Below, piece after piece: positions 14,945 through 27,407 of a stretch of 64,000 nucleotides of DNA; the first letter of the stretch is position 1; the number at the start of each line of letters is the position of its first letter. Source of the DNA: Tyto alba (lineage: Eukaryota > Chordata > Aves > Strigiformes > Tytonidae); assembly GCF_018691265.1 (NCBI RefSeq), contig NW_024881330.1, forward strand, positions 18,682,886 through 18,746,885, read 5' to 3'. Made by a program: the position numbers and the translations under genes. The notes beneath the pieces were generated by a model. That model made no database searches, had not been told where the DNA came from, and saw only the letters and a program-made list of their open reading frames with translations.

Positions 14945-15955
14945 TGGAATGAAAACTGGCTGAAGAGTCAGGTCCAGAGGGTGGTGATCAGTGTCACAAA
15001 GACTAGTTGGAGACAAGTCATTAACAGTGTACCCCATGGGTCAATACCAGATTCAGTCCTGCTTAACATATACATTAATTCTCTAGATGATGGAAGAGTG
15101 TGCCATCAGTAGGTTTTCAGATGACACTAAACTAGGAAGAGTGGCTGGTATGCCAGAGGCTCCTGCTGTCATTCAGAGGAACCTCAACAGGCTGGAAAAA
15201 TGAGCTGACAGGAACTTCATGAAGTTCAACAAGGGGAAGTTCAAAGTCCTGCAACTGGGGAGGAACAACCCCATGCACCAGAATATGCTGGGGGGTCAAC
15301 TGACTAGAAAGTAGCTTAGCAGAAAAGGCCTTGGGGCTCCTGGTGGACACCAAGTTGAACACGAGCCAGCAAAGTGCCCTTGCTGCAAATAAGGCTAATG
15401 GTATCTTGGGCTGCATGAGGAGGAATGTTACTAGCAGGTTGAGGGAGGTGATCCTTCCCCAGCACTGGTAAGGTCACACCTGGAGTACTGTGTCTAATTC
15501 TGGGCTTATCAGTACATGAAAGATGTGGATATACTGGAGAGAGTCCAGCAAATGGCCACTAAGATGATTAAAGAACTAGAACATCTCTACATAGGAGGAA
15601 AATTTAAGAAGGCTGAGGTTTATCCTGGACAAGAGAAGGCTCAGGGAATATCTTGTTAATGCATATGAATACTTGAAAAGAAGGTGTAAAGAAGACAGAG
15701 GCAGGCTCTGTTCAGTGGTGCCCAGTGACAGGACAAGAGGCAATGGGCACAAACTGAAACACAGGAGGTTCTGTCTGAACATCAGGAAACTTTTTTTTTC
15801 TATGAGGGTGACTCAGCACTGGCACAGGTTGCCCAGGGAGGTTGTGGAGAATCCCTCCTTGGAGATACTCAAAAGCTATCTGGACATGGTCCTGGGCAAC
15901 CAGTTCTGGGTGACCCTCCTTGAACAAAGTTCAAGATTCTGTGGTTCTAAGCATG
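14945..15955 (+). mobile_element. CR1 LINE fragment, sense, 5'-truncated and old
   Basis: This is the 3' third of a CR1 retrotransposon: the end of the reverse transcriptase domain, the conserved C-terminal region and a decayed 3' end. Landmarks in order are the block before the catalytic box (about 15000-15060), the degenerate catalytic box encoded near 15117-15125 (TTTTCAGATGACAC), the hallmark ACACCTGGAGTACTG near 15476, and the C-terminal block at 15673-15925. The expected octamer tail is reduced to a diverged trace near 15931-15945. Many stops and frameshifts and clear divergence from the copy at 26425 show that it is inactive and old. The 5' border is approximate. Confidence 0.9.
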
Positions 15956-15972
15956 TTAATATTTTGAAATAG
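15673..15972 (+). pseudogene. Remnant of CR1 ORF2 C-terminal region
   Basis: A 99-codon open stretch inside the CR1 fragment still encodes the C-terminal part of the CR1 polyprotein. The stretch RLCSVVPSDRTRGNGHKL, then RLPREVVENPSLEILKSYL near residues 53-71, matches the well-known avian CR1 signature. The catalytic part lies upstream in other frames with stops. The apparent ATG is an internal methionine, so this is not a gene. Confidence 0.85.
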
Positions 15973-18900
15973 CAAATAATAATAAATCATGAACATTGCT
16001 AGTTTATGTATGACCGATATTTCCCCTGATCCTGAAGTTACAAAACATTGCCTTCATCATAAAATATTAAAAAAAAAAAAAAAATAGTACACATAATGTT
16101 ATTCATTTTGCTAATCAAGACATGGAATACAGCATCAAGAGAGAAAAGGTGTACTTGCACCTTTTGAAATTCTGTACATCTGAGTAGAGTGCAACTTCTA
16201 TAGTGATCTTCAGGACATATCTGTATATATGACACACAGCTAATTCCCTTAGAAAGCATATGCTCATTTTCTTGCTTTTCTTATATCTGAAGACATGTCA
16301 TGCAAACACCAGAGGTACAAAATTTGTTACAAGCTGTTGTTTTGTGGGGTTTTTTCCTCTCTCAGTGTTCATTTGTACTACTGTGTGAAACCAAATACAT
16401 TATTATATTAGTAGATTTAAAAAAAAGTGTGTGACCATATTTTTCTGTTTCTTGCCTTGGTGAGATATGACAGAATAGACTTAAAGACCAAATTCCTCCT
16501 CCTTTTGAAAGACTGTTCAACATTGTTAACCATGACTGTTTCTGTTCGTATATTAATTTTGTTTTTCTTGTAAACTGATACATTAGAACTAAGAACAAAG
16601 TGAAATATCACATAAGAAATTTCACTAACTTTTTATTTTCTCTTTCTGTCTTGATTGGTTAAATAAAAAAAGTTTTAAAGTGATTTTTATTTCTTTAATG
16701 TCCTAAAATTAAAAGCTTTTTTTCATGGTAATTTTATAGCAAAATTTTTACACAATAAAATCTTTGCAGAGTAAGTAAAATTTCAGTTCCTCTCCATACC
16801 TTTAGCATCTAGCATAAAATGCCAGATGGTAATTCCTTTAACATGATGCTGAAAAGCAAATACTAGTCTTCACCAAGCCTAAGTGCCTCATTGCAGACAT
16901 AAAGTAATAAGAAAAAAAATAACTAATTTAGAGTTGTTTTCCAGAAATTTATGCAATGTTTATCTTCATCTACTTAATATTTTTGTGTTTTAATTTTCAC
17001 TGAGAAAATATTGTTTTGCATTGTTACCCAGTTTTTCTTCTGCAGTGCTTTAAGAAGAAAGTGTACTTCATCATTCTTCACCTCTTGCAGTTCCTGACTA
17101 CATCCTGCCTGTCTCCATCCTATTTCCTCATAGTTGTTTTCTTATCTTAATCTCTATTTTAATAAAATGTCTCATGTTCTCAACTGTCCTTAGTCTTTGA
17201 CTTCTACATCCTGATGTATTCCTTGTCTTCCTTCTCTGCACTCCACATCTCTTTAAAAAAGTTACTCCTAGCTTAAATTTATCAGTCTTCCATATTTCTA
17301 TTACTATGACAATTTAGTCCATATTAGTTTCTCTTTTTGCAGTACCACTTCAACAACTTCTGTTGCTGTAAATGTCTCGTAGGAGTATGCCAAATGGAAG
17401 AGAAGTGTTTTGTTGTTTTAACTTGTACTACATAAATAGCCATGTAGAAGCACTTAATATTGTCAAGGAGAGTTCTCTGTCAGTTATTTTATGTTGTTTT
17501 TCCATGATAAACTATGTTTCATAGTTGCACATTTTGGTATATTTCTTACAGGACACAATTCATATACATAATTACCTCATCACAGAGTGGCAAACTAGGG
17601 GTGGCCTACCTTCCATCTAAAAATAAAGTGAAAAAAGTGAATATTATTACTAGAAAAGGCCTCAGTTTCTTATATTTCTGATATAGACTATTTGGTTTAA
17701 TTTAGCTGTGGAAGTTGCTATGTTAATAAGCAAAAGTTGCAAAAGAAAAAGTGAGAGTAATATCAGTTGAAACATAAATGAACACAACAAGCATATTATT
17801 TATGATAACATGACTTGAGTCAAAAGTTCTATCAATACTAGCATTAGGATACCAAACCAGAGTGATGTACAGCCTTTTATGGTAATATCTTTGAACTATG
17901 CTTGTTGTGGAATAAATCTGAGGACACACAATAAGCCAGAACAAGTCAGGCACTCTATACTCAAACTTCTGCTGATCTTGAATTAGCGAGCATGAATGAA
18001 CCCATATTACAGTTGCCAAATTTTTGTCAAAAAAAGTCTTATTTTGTAGTTCATTTAATAAAATGTTGGATTTTAATACTGCAGCTTATGTGTGAAAATA
18101 TAGTAAAAAACACCAGATAAAAAATGAATCAGCAATTCAATAATAATGTCATATGAATAACACTTTTAGCAAATAACATAAAGAAATGTGTGAATATGTC
18201 ACTAAAGATTAAGGAAAAATGACCCATAAAGACAATAATCTTTTACATAGTACTATAGCACAGTAATGTCATTAGGTTCCCTATCCTCTATGTTGCAAAT
18301 GGGGAAAAATAAGCTGTTACGTAAGAAATCACATAGACTGTAGGTTTTTCTCAGAGGTAGCAATAAATATATTCAAAATATGAATACACTTTGATTTATC
18401 ATGACAGTGAAACATAAATATGCCTATTGAGATTACAACTTCAGTTCTTTTGATGAACTACCCTTGTATTTAATGTAAGAGAAAATATGAAATGAGGAAA
18501 AAGATAGCTAGAACTTCTATGTAATCACAGTTCTTTGTTGGAAAAATAGAGAATGGCATCACTGATCACAGGGTGTGAAGAAACAAGCCCAAAACCGCTA
18601 ATGAATCTTAAAAAAATAGAAAGGCATTGACAGGTACTAGAAGAGTATAAAACTTCCTGGCTCCTGAAGATAAGCAATGGAGAGAGACAATAGTAAAAAT
18701 GTGATCTTGCAAGATATTTCAGACTAAGAAGGCCTCCTGTAAAATACTGAATATCTAGCAAGAAAAGAATTAAAATATTCATTATGAAACTTAAAATCCT
18801 GTAGTTGACATCAGAGAAAGCGAATATTTGACACCAACCTCAGTTTTATGATACTTTATTTTCATATGAAGAATTTTGCTGATCGAAGTGAAAGAAGTCC

Positions 18901-19752
18901 AAGAACATGCAGAGTAAAGGTATTGACAACACAAGGAATAAGAAATGTAATTCAAAAGCTGAGGTGCAACTTTTTGTAATTACTTCATCAGGTTCGATAA
19001 AAAAATATTTTGGTCTTTAATGAGACTTTCAGTTTTATTCTTTTGTAATTTTTGTAAGGAAATATAAATAAATCAACAACAGAAACTGCTATAACCCAAA
19101 GACTGTTCACTGCAAAGTACTTAGCATACACTGTGCTGTATGGAGTTCTTGTAAGGTCCACAGAAATCTAACTATTGTCAGCGACAAAAAAAAGAAGGAA
19201 ATTAACAAGATGTAAGCATTCTTTTCCTTATTGCAATTATTTAAATTTCTTTCACTGTAAATGTTCTAAGAAAAATATTTTAAGACAAAAAATAAATTAA
19301 GCAAGATTTTTTGAGAGTCATGTCATTCTCCTTAGCACACCATTGTATTCCTGAACCTCCAGTTTATATATTGCAAAATATTTTATCTATGGTCATTGCA
19401 AACTTTCAAATACAGCCTCAAATCTTTCTTGGCTCTAGTGGATCAGAACTTTCTGTTCTTGAAGTAGGAACTAAAATAAAATAAGAAAAATATTGTAGAC
19501 ATCTGAATTACCAGCTGCTTAAATCCTCAAAACTCTAGCCATTCTTATAGCTGAAGTGATAGGAGTTCTGCCATTTTTTAAAATTCCCTTTTTTCAGTCA
19601 GAAAAACTGGTTATCATCATCACCATGACTAATAGTTGGGAGGAAGATGTATCATCTTAGAAAAGAATTTCAGCATTGCATATGATGCTAAAACATCATC
19701 CCAATTTCACTGTATTCCCATATTAATTAAAACAAATGTAGGGTTTTTAATT
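15956..19752. other. Gene-free AT-rich DNA
   Basis: No gene or recognisable mobile element was found. A run of 16 A lies at 16069-16084. Open frames such as 17723-18019 on the minus strand (98 codons) have no recognisable domain and match the chance expectation for AT-rich DNA. Confidence 0.65.
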
Positions 19753-19930
19753 GAGGTAGTCTGAATATACTACCTGTAATATGGATATTAGATATTAGAG
19801 CTTGTTCATGGTCTAACCACGAGGCTATGTGAGGTCTGCGATGGCTTTCTCTTAGTCTCTTCTGATGAAGTTCTTTCACTTCATAAGGAATGTTTCAATA
19901 CACAGACAACATGAACAAGTGATTAATTCT
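19753..19930 (+). repeat. Left arm of a long inverted repeat
   Basis: This segment is about 80-85% identical, by eye, to the reverse complement of 20679-20855. The best-conserved blocks are GATATTAGATATTAGAG (19784-19800), GTCTAACCAC (19811-19820) and the stretch TCAATACACAGA (19895-19906). The arm ends at GATTAAT near 19927. Its family is unknown: it may be a diverged transposable element present twice in opposite orientation, or the product of a local inverted duplication. Confidence 0.85.
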
Positions 19931-19936
19931 TCAGAA

Positions 19937-19965
19937 TAGACTAGACTATACTAGACTAGACTAGT
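19937..19965. repeat. Short TAGAC/CTAGA tandem tract
   Basis: Repeats of the pentamer CTAGA with one variant sit exactly between the left inverted-repeat arm and the CR1 fragment. It may be a simple repeat seeded at an insertion junction. Confidence 0.7.
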
Positions 19966-20360
19966 TCATCTCAAAGGGACCTACAATGATCATTCGACCA
20001 ATGACCACTTCAGGGCTGACCAGAAGTTAAAGCATGTTATTTAGGTCATTGTCCAAACGCCTCTTAAACACCGACAGGCTTGGGGCCTTGACCACCTTGC
20101 TAGGAAGCCTGTTCTAGTGTTTGACCACCCTCTCAGTAAACAAACACTTCCTAATGTCCAGTCTGAACCTCCCCTAGCAGAGCTTTGAACTATTCCCACA
20201 CATCTTATCACAGAATGTCAGAGATAAGAGATCAGCTCTTCCCTCTTCACTTCCCATCCTCAGGAAACTGTGCAGAGCAACGAGGTCTCCTCTCAGACTC
20301 CTTTTCTCCAAATTAGACAAACCCAAAGTCCTTAACTGCTCCTCAGTAGGAGAATTACAA
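19966..20360 (-). mobile_element. CR1 LINE fragment, antisense
   Basis: This is the 3' region of a CR1 element in reverse orientation. Typical antisense CR1 blocks are AAGGGACCTACAATGATCAT at the 3' end (19975-19994), then AACACCGACAGGCTTGGGGC near 20067, TAGGAAGCCTGTTCTAGTGT near 20101, and CCTTTTCTCCAAATTAGACA near 20300. It is 5'-truncated near 20360. The tail octamers are absent. It lies in the spacer between two inverted-repeat arms. It has a different 3' end from the 26425 copy and so probably belongs to another CR1 subfamily. Confidence 0.9.
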
Positions 20361-20574
20361 CATTAGCCATATGGTTAGCATATTTGGTTTTTAAAATGGG
20401 GGTATGAGCCCTCTTCAGTGAGTAAATACATTAACACAAATTTTAGTCTTTTAAAGGAAAGGGAGATGATCACCTTATTCTTTATGATCTTTTATTCATG
20501 TTAGGTATGTCTGGAGCTCTGTGGGCAACCTCTAGCTGGAAAAGATCATTAGATCTCAGACGTGTCCTAGATCT

Positions 20575-20660
20575 GGAAGCAGTTTAAGTCTCCTATAATA
20601 TTTATATAGAAATATGTGGTGCTCAACTCAATTTCCCCATCATGGCATCTTCAAACTGAG
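20575..20660 (-). repeat. Inverted partner of 21511-21574
   Basis: The reverse complement of this segment aligns with 21511-21574. Positions 20601-20626 are an exact 26-base reverse complement of 21530-21555, with weaker similarity on both sides. It lies directly next to the right arm (20679-20855) of the larger inverted repeat, separated from it by only about 18 bases. Confidence 0.75.
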
Positions 20661-20678
20661 GATGACCATATGATTAAA

Positions 20679-20855
20679 GGATTAATCACTTGTTCCTGTT
20701 CTCTGTGTATTGAAGCATTCCATATGAAGTGGAAGAACTTAATCAGAAGAGGCTGAGAAAGCTATCATAGACCTATCATAGCCTAGTGGTTAGACTGTTC
20801 ATGAGTGAGCTCTAATATCTAATATCTATGCTACAGCTAATATATTCAGAGGTGG
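20679..20855 (-). repeat. Right arm of a long inverted repeat
   Basis: This is the reverse-complement partner of 19753-19930. The spacer between the arms is about 750 bp and holds the antisense CR1 piece plus about 200 bp of unassigned sequence. The plus strand reads TAGCCTAGTGGTTAGACTG near 20780, which recalls a Pol III A-box, but no B-box follows, so I do not call a SINE. Confidence 0.85.
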
Positions 20856-23019
20856 TATTTCTTTTACAGAATGTTAAGTATCTGACAATTGGATTCTTAT
20901 GTGAAGCTAATGCTTGGATCCCTGAGTGATCAGCAAAGAGAAGGAGACACACAAGAGTGGAATGAGTCAGTCTTGAAAGAGAGCTACCACTGTTTCCTGG
21001 AAAAGCTTAGACAACTAAAATCTAATAGAACCTAAACAGAAGTTATGACTCAGGCTTAGGGTTACATGTTTAGCCTACAGCTTACTGGAGTTTTAAAAAT
21101 TTTTCCTACTATTTCAATGCTTTCATCAGACATCCTAAGTAATAATTAGGTACATACGTTCCTTAGTGAATTTAGCCTTTTGGCTATAGTTATTATACAG
21201 ATCCTTCACAAAAAATTCCATATGCAGAAATATTCTAGGGGGTGTTCATACAGCACTTCTACTTCTAGCAGACAGTGATCTTGCTCGCTAAACTCCCAAG
21301 GGTGTTTCAGATATGCATGATTCCAAGCACCTGTGTATCACATTGTGTTCAAAACTGATTTCTATAATCTCTTAGAATCACTTTGCAAATGCTTTCCTTC
21401 ACCCTCTTTACACATATATTTCCAATATTTCTCAAGGACTTATGGCTATAAATGTGTACTTCAGAATGATGTCCAAATCAGCAGACACCTCTGAACAGTC
21501 ATGCACAACTAATGCCAGGGGAAGTTGAATTGAGCACCACATATTTCTATATAAACATTACCCGAGGCTTAAAATTCTGCTACTTAGTTAGAAATCTACC
21601 TGTGAACCAACATGAAAAAGCCTGAAAGTTAATAGAACAGAAAATGGAACTGTAAGAGGCTAATGCAGAAAATGCCTCTATTTAACATTCTGTTCTCATC
21701 CCCTCCAGTGCCACAGGATTTTACCTCTAATTTTGAATTACAAATCTCAAATGTAAAATTGCACAATATCAATTGAATTACAAAGAATTAACCCTTTAAA
21801 GGACATTATATGTCCATACCTACGTAATTTTTCATAACAAATTCCATCAATTTCTTTATTTATCTAAATCTAAATCAATGCTTACTGATTAAAAATACAC
21901 TTACAACTACCACCAATAAAGCCAGATACTATCCAGGAAAAAAAAAAAAAAAAAAAAAACAAACTATAAATGACAACACTATTATTCTCTCTCTTTTGCT
22001 GTCATTTTAAATTGATTAGTCTTCAGGGCAGGAAATGTACAAAAAATTATTTAAGGAGCTACCACAAGCTAAATTGTGATGAAATCAATCCTGTCAAAGA
22101 AAAAGCTCAAAGAAAAAATGACAAAATAAAATGAGAAGATTAATCTGTTAGTGAAAGACAGATGAGTGTACACTGAAGTCATAAGTGAATGTTCATTTTA
22201 AGTGTGATCAGCTTCCAGTTATAAAACTTGGTTTCTTTAATGTACTTCTCACTTTTCCAAGATCATTTATTGGATTCTCTTCGTTTATGGTTCTCTAAAC
22301 TGTAACTTTAAAATTGTATGTTATTGAGGACCATGCCAAAAATGTATGATTATTACTCTTTTTTAGAAAGAAACTATAGGAGAGTTCCTAGTGCCTAAGA
22401 GACTATAGAACTAACAGAAAAAAAAAAAATATTATATTCCAAAGAACATACTAAATATTGCACTTAGTTTTGTATCCATATTATATTTACAGTATCTAAA
22501 ATATGATAGCAGGCATATTCTGAGGTAAGCTTAACAAATGAAAGATAGTCTTAGTAAAATAAAGTTTTTTAGGCTGCTGACTATGACTAATAAGCAACTT
22601 TATGTCACAGTAAAGGGGGAATGAGAGAAAATTATAGATCTACCCCACAGAGGTAACCCCTGGTGCAGACGAACACAATAAAATCGGTCATCACTACAGG
22701 GATTATCCCATTTGAAAAAGAGCAGTCAAAAAACAGCAGGCTGTCATTCAGACAAAATCTTTGTTGCTGTAGCTTGCATTTCTACACTTTTACATTACAG
22801 GTGTTTGGATTTAAGCATCAGTTTCATTATCAACTTCTTGCATATGACAGCTTTCCTGATGACAGCCTGGCAAAGAGACTAGTTTAAGTTTCAGTGGGTC
22901 ATTACTGCATTTCTGGAGTGAGGAACAGCATAAATGGGTGAAAATTGACCAAAGAGGACTTCCAGGACTGTCAGAGAGGATATCTTCAGCTCTTACATGG
23001 TACCTTGGGGCTACAAACA
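20856..23019. other. Gene-free AT-rich DNA with one inverted-repeat partner
   Basis: Apart from the short inverted partner at 21511-21574 and runs of A at 21938-21959 (22 A) and about 22419-22429, I see nothing identifiable. No coding frame of interest is present. Confidence 0.6.
21511..21574 (+). repeat. Inverted partner of 20575-20660
   Basis: About 64 bases match the reverse complement of 20575-20660, with an exact core at 21530-21555. Together with the larger arms this gives the order A(+), CR1(-), B(-)A(-), B(+) on the plus strand, where A is the 178-bp unit and B is this one. Confidence 0.75.
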
Positions 23020-23335
23020 GTAACAGCATACTGAATTTCATCAAAAAAAAAGTGTGACCAGCAGGTCAAAAGAAGGTGACTATTTCCCTTCACACAGCAC
23101 TTGCAAAGCTCTATCTGGAGTATCAGATCCAGTTTTGGGCCAGGCAGGTGATGACAATCGGGAGAAAATCCAGTGAAGAGCCACCAATGTGGTAAGAATG
23201 CTGGAGCACATGCCATGACAAGAGACTGGAAGAACTGGTTTAACTCTGAAATTAAACTTGCCTTGGGCAGGAGGTCAGACCAGATGACTTTTGGAGGTCT
23301 CTCCCAGGCTGAATTTGACTGTGATCCTATGATTT
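23020..23335 (+). mobile_element. Degraded CR1 LINE fragment, sense
   Basis: Several CR1 landmarks survive in order: GTGACCAGCAGGTCAAAAGA near 23053, a worn version of the TGGAGTACTG block (CTGGAGTATCAG near 23116), GAAAATCCAGTGAAGAGCCA near 23164, CTGGAGCACATGCCATGA near 23201, and a 3' end GGTCAGACCAGATGAC near 23273 followed by GATCCTATGATTT. Relative to other CR1 copies a large piece is missing between about 23235 and 23265. No reading frame survives. Borders are approximate. Confidence 0.8.
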
Positions 23336-26300
23336 ACAGAAACAAATTCTAACCTCAGGTCTTCGTGGGCCCTGCAGAAAAAATAGTGTGCCTTGGAGAG
23401 AATATATGCAGATGAACCCATTCCTGTCTATAACCTGTCTTTAGGGTGATTCTGCCTTTTTGTACATAAGCATTACCAGTTTAGGGAGACTGCGAGCACA
23501 GCATTTTGTGTGGTTCATGCCTGTGAAATCTTCTGCAAAACAGTTAGTCATACCAAGGCAGACTCAGTTCTCCTATGATTCCCTCCATTGACAATTGCTC
23601 ATATATTCCACATCTGACTTTCTTTGTGGCCCTTATTTTCTTTGTGTCATTCATTTTCTTATCCAGCTTAACCATACTGGCAACTTTGACAGTCTGAGTG
23701 CACACAGTCCAAAACTAACAACTGAAGCTTTTCAGAAGATACTCTTTTTTTTGTGCCTCTGATCACAGAACTTGAACTTTGGTCCCTTTATCTTTTATCA
23801 AAACAAACTTTCAAATCCTTTGAAGTACAGAGGCCTCAAGAGTGCTGATATCAGCTTTTCTCAATAATACATGGCTACAACCATTTTCTCACTGCTTCTT
23901 TGTGCATGGTATAGGAAAGAACTGCTTGAATGAGACAAATAAGAAAATGCTACAATGCCTTTTTACAGCAAAACCATAAAAAGGGAAGAGTCTGCTGGGG
24001 CTCTTGCACTTGAAAGGAAGTCCTTGAATGATTTAAGAATAGTCTGGCTGATATTATGGATACAGTACAATTCAAAGATGAATTGAAGTGGGATACTTAA
24101 CGTAAACTGTTCAGAACTGTGAAAAGACTTTTTGGCTGAAGTGTGTTTTTTCACTCGAAGTGTACTTGGTGTTTAAAACTGCATATGTAGCATAATATTT
24201 TCTTTTATTTAGTGTCTCATCTTTCAGGATGTGTTGTCAGGCAATATCTGTACTTCCAGGGTGAGGGAGGACTGCTCACTATTTTTCACAGCATTTAGAA
24301 TCTTAAAGATTTGGCCGGTGTACTACTCCTGGAAATGTCCTCTCTTTTGATGAAGGGGAAAAAATTATAAACATGCATGCATAAGATGAAGTTGCACCAA
24401 TCATATCTTCTAATATTTAGTGAACAAAAACATCAAAGCAGAAGCACATTTTGGGCACCTAAAGTAAGGTATACTGCTTGAAAATCCAGATGACACAGGA
24501 TGATAAAAGTACTGAGGGAAAAAAAAAAAAAAACACTGATTGGCAATCTATGCCATGCCAAGTGAACAGCAGGAGCGGGGGAAACAGTGCGTGCTTTTTA
24601 GAGGAAATTTACTGTGCAGAGGTAGGCCTTCCAGCTGAGCAGGAGTGGAAGCATAAATGTCAGAGATATTTGATGCAGAGCTCATCACTTAAGTCTACTA
24701 TCAAATGTAGAAAATAATGGTGTAAAGAAAGTAAATGAAAATTAACAAATGAACATTTATGCATAATCTCAGAGGCCTTAGGGCAATAAAATAATTGTTT
24801 AAAGAATATTACCAGTAATATTTTCCTAGATTGGAATTGTATTTATCTGATAAATTAGTATTTCTGTGGATTTAGCTATAGTGGAAATGACATTAACAGA
24901 TGTGAGGGAATATTGTAAAATGTGTTGTAGATGAAGTTTGTAAATATTATTCATAACAAATGACTCATAATGGGATGAAATGTAATGCATTCTTCTGTGT
25001 AATCATTTAAATGAGGCACATGAGTTTTCATCAAGATTAAAACATAAATTCTCTTACTTCTTTTCCTGTTAAAAAACACTTTATGTTTTTAATTTACTTC
25101 TCATTTTTAAAGTTCTTGCTTTCTTTGTTGATGTACAGCTTTTCACAGACACTGAATTAATCATGTCACAGGTATTTATAATTCTTTATCTGATCAAACA
25201 TTTGGGTTTTAACTGTGTGCTAAATTCAATGGCTCAACATGGATAAGCCATCAATATTTGTGTTGGCACAGATAAATGGAAGAAAGATTTCGCTAAAGAA
25301 ATAAAGAATGTGCAGAATATTTTCAGAACACATTAATGAATAAAATGAAAAATGAAACTTTCCCTTCTGCTTTACACTATACTAAGACAAACGTGCCTCT
25401 GTTTTTCTTTACGAAACACTTATTTATCCATTTCAACAGTGCATCATGAAGTTGTTTCAATGAATATGTGGGACTATGTGAATCCAATTTGTTATTACAA
25501 AATTTCAAAGCACATCCTGGAAGGATACATGAAGACATTTTTCTGTGCTTCAGTAGCAGAACTGCAAGCACCTTAACCAGAAGGAACACTATAGAATTTT
25601 TTACTAATTAGAAGTCAGTACAGGTTCTCCAGGGTTAAACAAATATGTGCACTACAAAGTACTGTCCCTCAATTCCTGTCACAGAATGCTATAAGTTCAA
25701 CTCTTGTTGGATTTTAAGAGACAGCATGGAATGATTCTGTGTCCCTCTGCTTCTCAGGAACAGTTTCTTTTCTGGTTGCTATTAAACATAATGGTAGTAA
25801 CATCTGGATTACATTAGTAGAAATCTGAATGTCTCCAGTAAAATCTTGAAAAACTGTTTTATCAGTTACAGCTCCTTGGAGCTGTTTAGTTTTGTTTGTT
25901 TGTTTGTTTCCTGTCAATGCATTTAAATATTGATAGCTTCTGTTTTAGTGAGAGCTATGTATAAATTCTAGATAGTGCATTTTGGAAACCTACTATTAGA
26001 TATTTATTTCAACAAAATATAAATATGAAACATCTATGAGTTTATATTTTATATCCTGAAACGAGTAGCATTTCCAATATAGACAGTGACATTTGGTGGT
26101 CTACCTAGCTAGCCAAAGAGTCAGAGAATAATAATTTATAAAACAAAATAAAATAATGAGACAACATTAACAATCACAATTTTTACATTTGTAAGATAAC
26201 CGTATTCCCATTTATTCTCAATATTTCAAAGTGGGAAAATGCTGAGACAGGACATTTGTGATAAAAGATTTCCAGGTCAAACTTTAATATAGACAAGTTA

Positions 26301-26424
26301 ATTTTAGGGAATATGTAAGGGAAAATATAACAGAATAGTAATACTATGTTCCCTATAGCCTTATTAATTGAAGACATTGATGGAGTGATTCCTGCAATTA
26401 ATTTGACCATTCCCACAATGAACT
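23336..26424. other. Gene-free AT-rich DNA
   Basis: No gene or identifiable transposon was found. A run of 15 A lies at 24519-24533 and a short TTTG/GTTT tract lies near 25893-25910. Open frames are at most about 80 codons with no known domain. Confidence 0.6.
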
Positions 26425-26437
26425 AGACCATTACTCA

Positions 26438-27127
26438 ATGTCTGGGCAGAGATCAGTGATGAATAGTGTCCCTCAAGGGTCTGTATTGGGACTTGTACTG
26501 TTTAATATATTCATCAGCATCATAGACAGTGGGATTGAATGTATCCTCAGCAAGTTTGCAGATGACATCAAGCTGAGTGGTATGGTTGACACACCTGGGG
26601 GACAGGATGCTATTGAGAGGGATCTGGACAAACTTGAGAAGTAGGCTTATGTGAGACATATGGGGTTCAACAAGGCCAAATGCAAGGTCATGTACGCAGT
26701 CTGGGACAATCCCCACTATCAGTACAGACTGGGGGATGAAGGGATTGAGAACAGCCCTGTGAAGGACTTGGGGTTACTGGTGGCTGGAAAACTGAATGTG
26801 AGCCAGCAACGTGTGCTCACAGCCCAGAAAACCATCTATATCCTGGTGTGCATCAAAAGAAGGGTTGCTGTCAGGGAGGTGATTCTTCCCCTCTATTCTG
26901 CTCTGATGAGACCCCACCTGGAGTACTGCATCCAGCTGTGGAGTCCTCAGCACAGGAAAGACATGAACTTGTTGGACCGGATCCAGAGGATCACAAAAGT
27001 GATCAGGGGGCAGGAACATCTCTCCTGTGAAGAAAAGCTGAGCAAATCGGGGTTTTTCAGCCTTGAGAAGAGAAGGCTCTGGGGAGAACTTATTGCCACC
27101 TTTCAGTTATATAAAGAGGGGTTATAA
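26438..27127 (+). pseudogene. CR1 ORF2 reverse transcriptase remnant (one in-frame stop)
   Basis: A single reading frame runs from 26438 to 27127, interrupted only by TAG at 26642-26644. The first part encodes the RT palm: PQGSVLG at residues 12-18, then the catalytic box FADD at residues 40-43 (26555-26566), the form of the YxDD motif usual in CR1. After the stop the frame resumes with GFNKAKCKVM. Other CR1 proteins have tryptophan close to the stop position, so TGG to TAG is the simplest explanation. The frame finally breaks near 27118, where an extra base shifts it just before the conserved C-terminal block, whose coding sense can still be traced to about 27340. The N-terminal endonuclease and most of the RT are missing. 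It cannot encode an active enzyme. Confidence 0.9.
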
Positions 27128-27407
27128 GAAAGATGGGACAGACTTTTTAATAGGGCCTGTATTGGAAGGACAAGCGGTAATGGTTTTAAATCTAAAAGGG
27201 TAGGTTTAGACTAGATATAAGGAAGAAATTTTTTACAATGAGGGTAGTGGACACATTTCTCAGAGAGGTGTTAGATGCCCCATCCCTGCAAACATTCAAG
27301 GTCAGGTTAGACAGGGCTCTGAGAAACCTGATCTTGTCGAAGACATCCCTGCTTATTGCAGCATAGTTAGACTTCATGAACTTTAAAGGTCTCTTTCAAC
27401 CCAAATC

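Noticed and set aside
20760..20800. A tRNA-like A-box (TAGCCTAGTGG) suggesting a SINE
   Set aside because: No B-box is found at the expected distance, and the region is explained as an arm of the inverted repeat.
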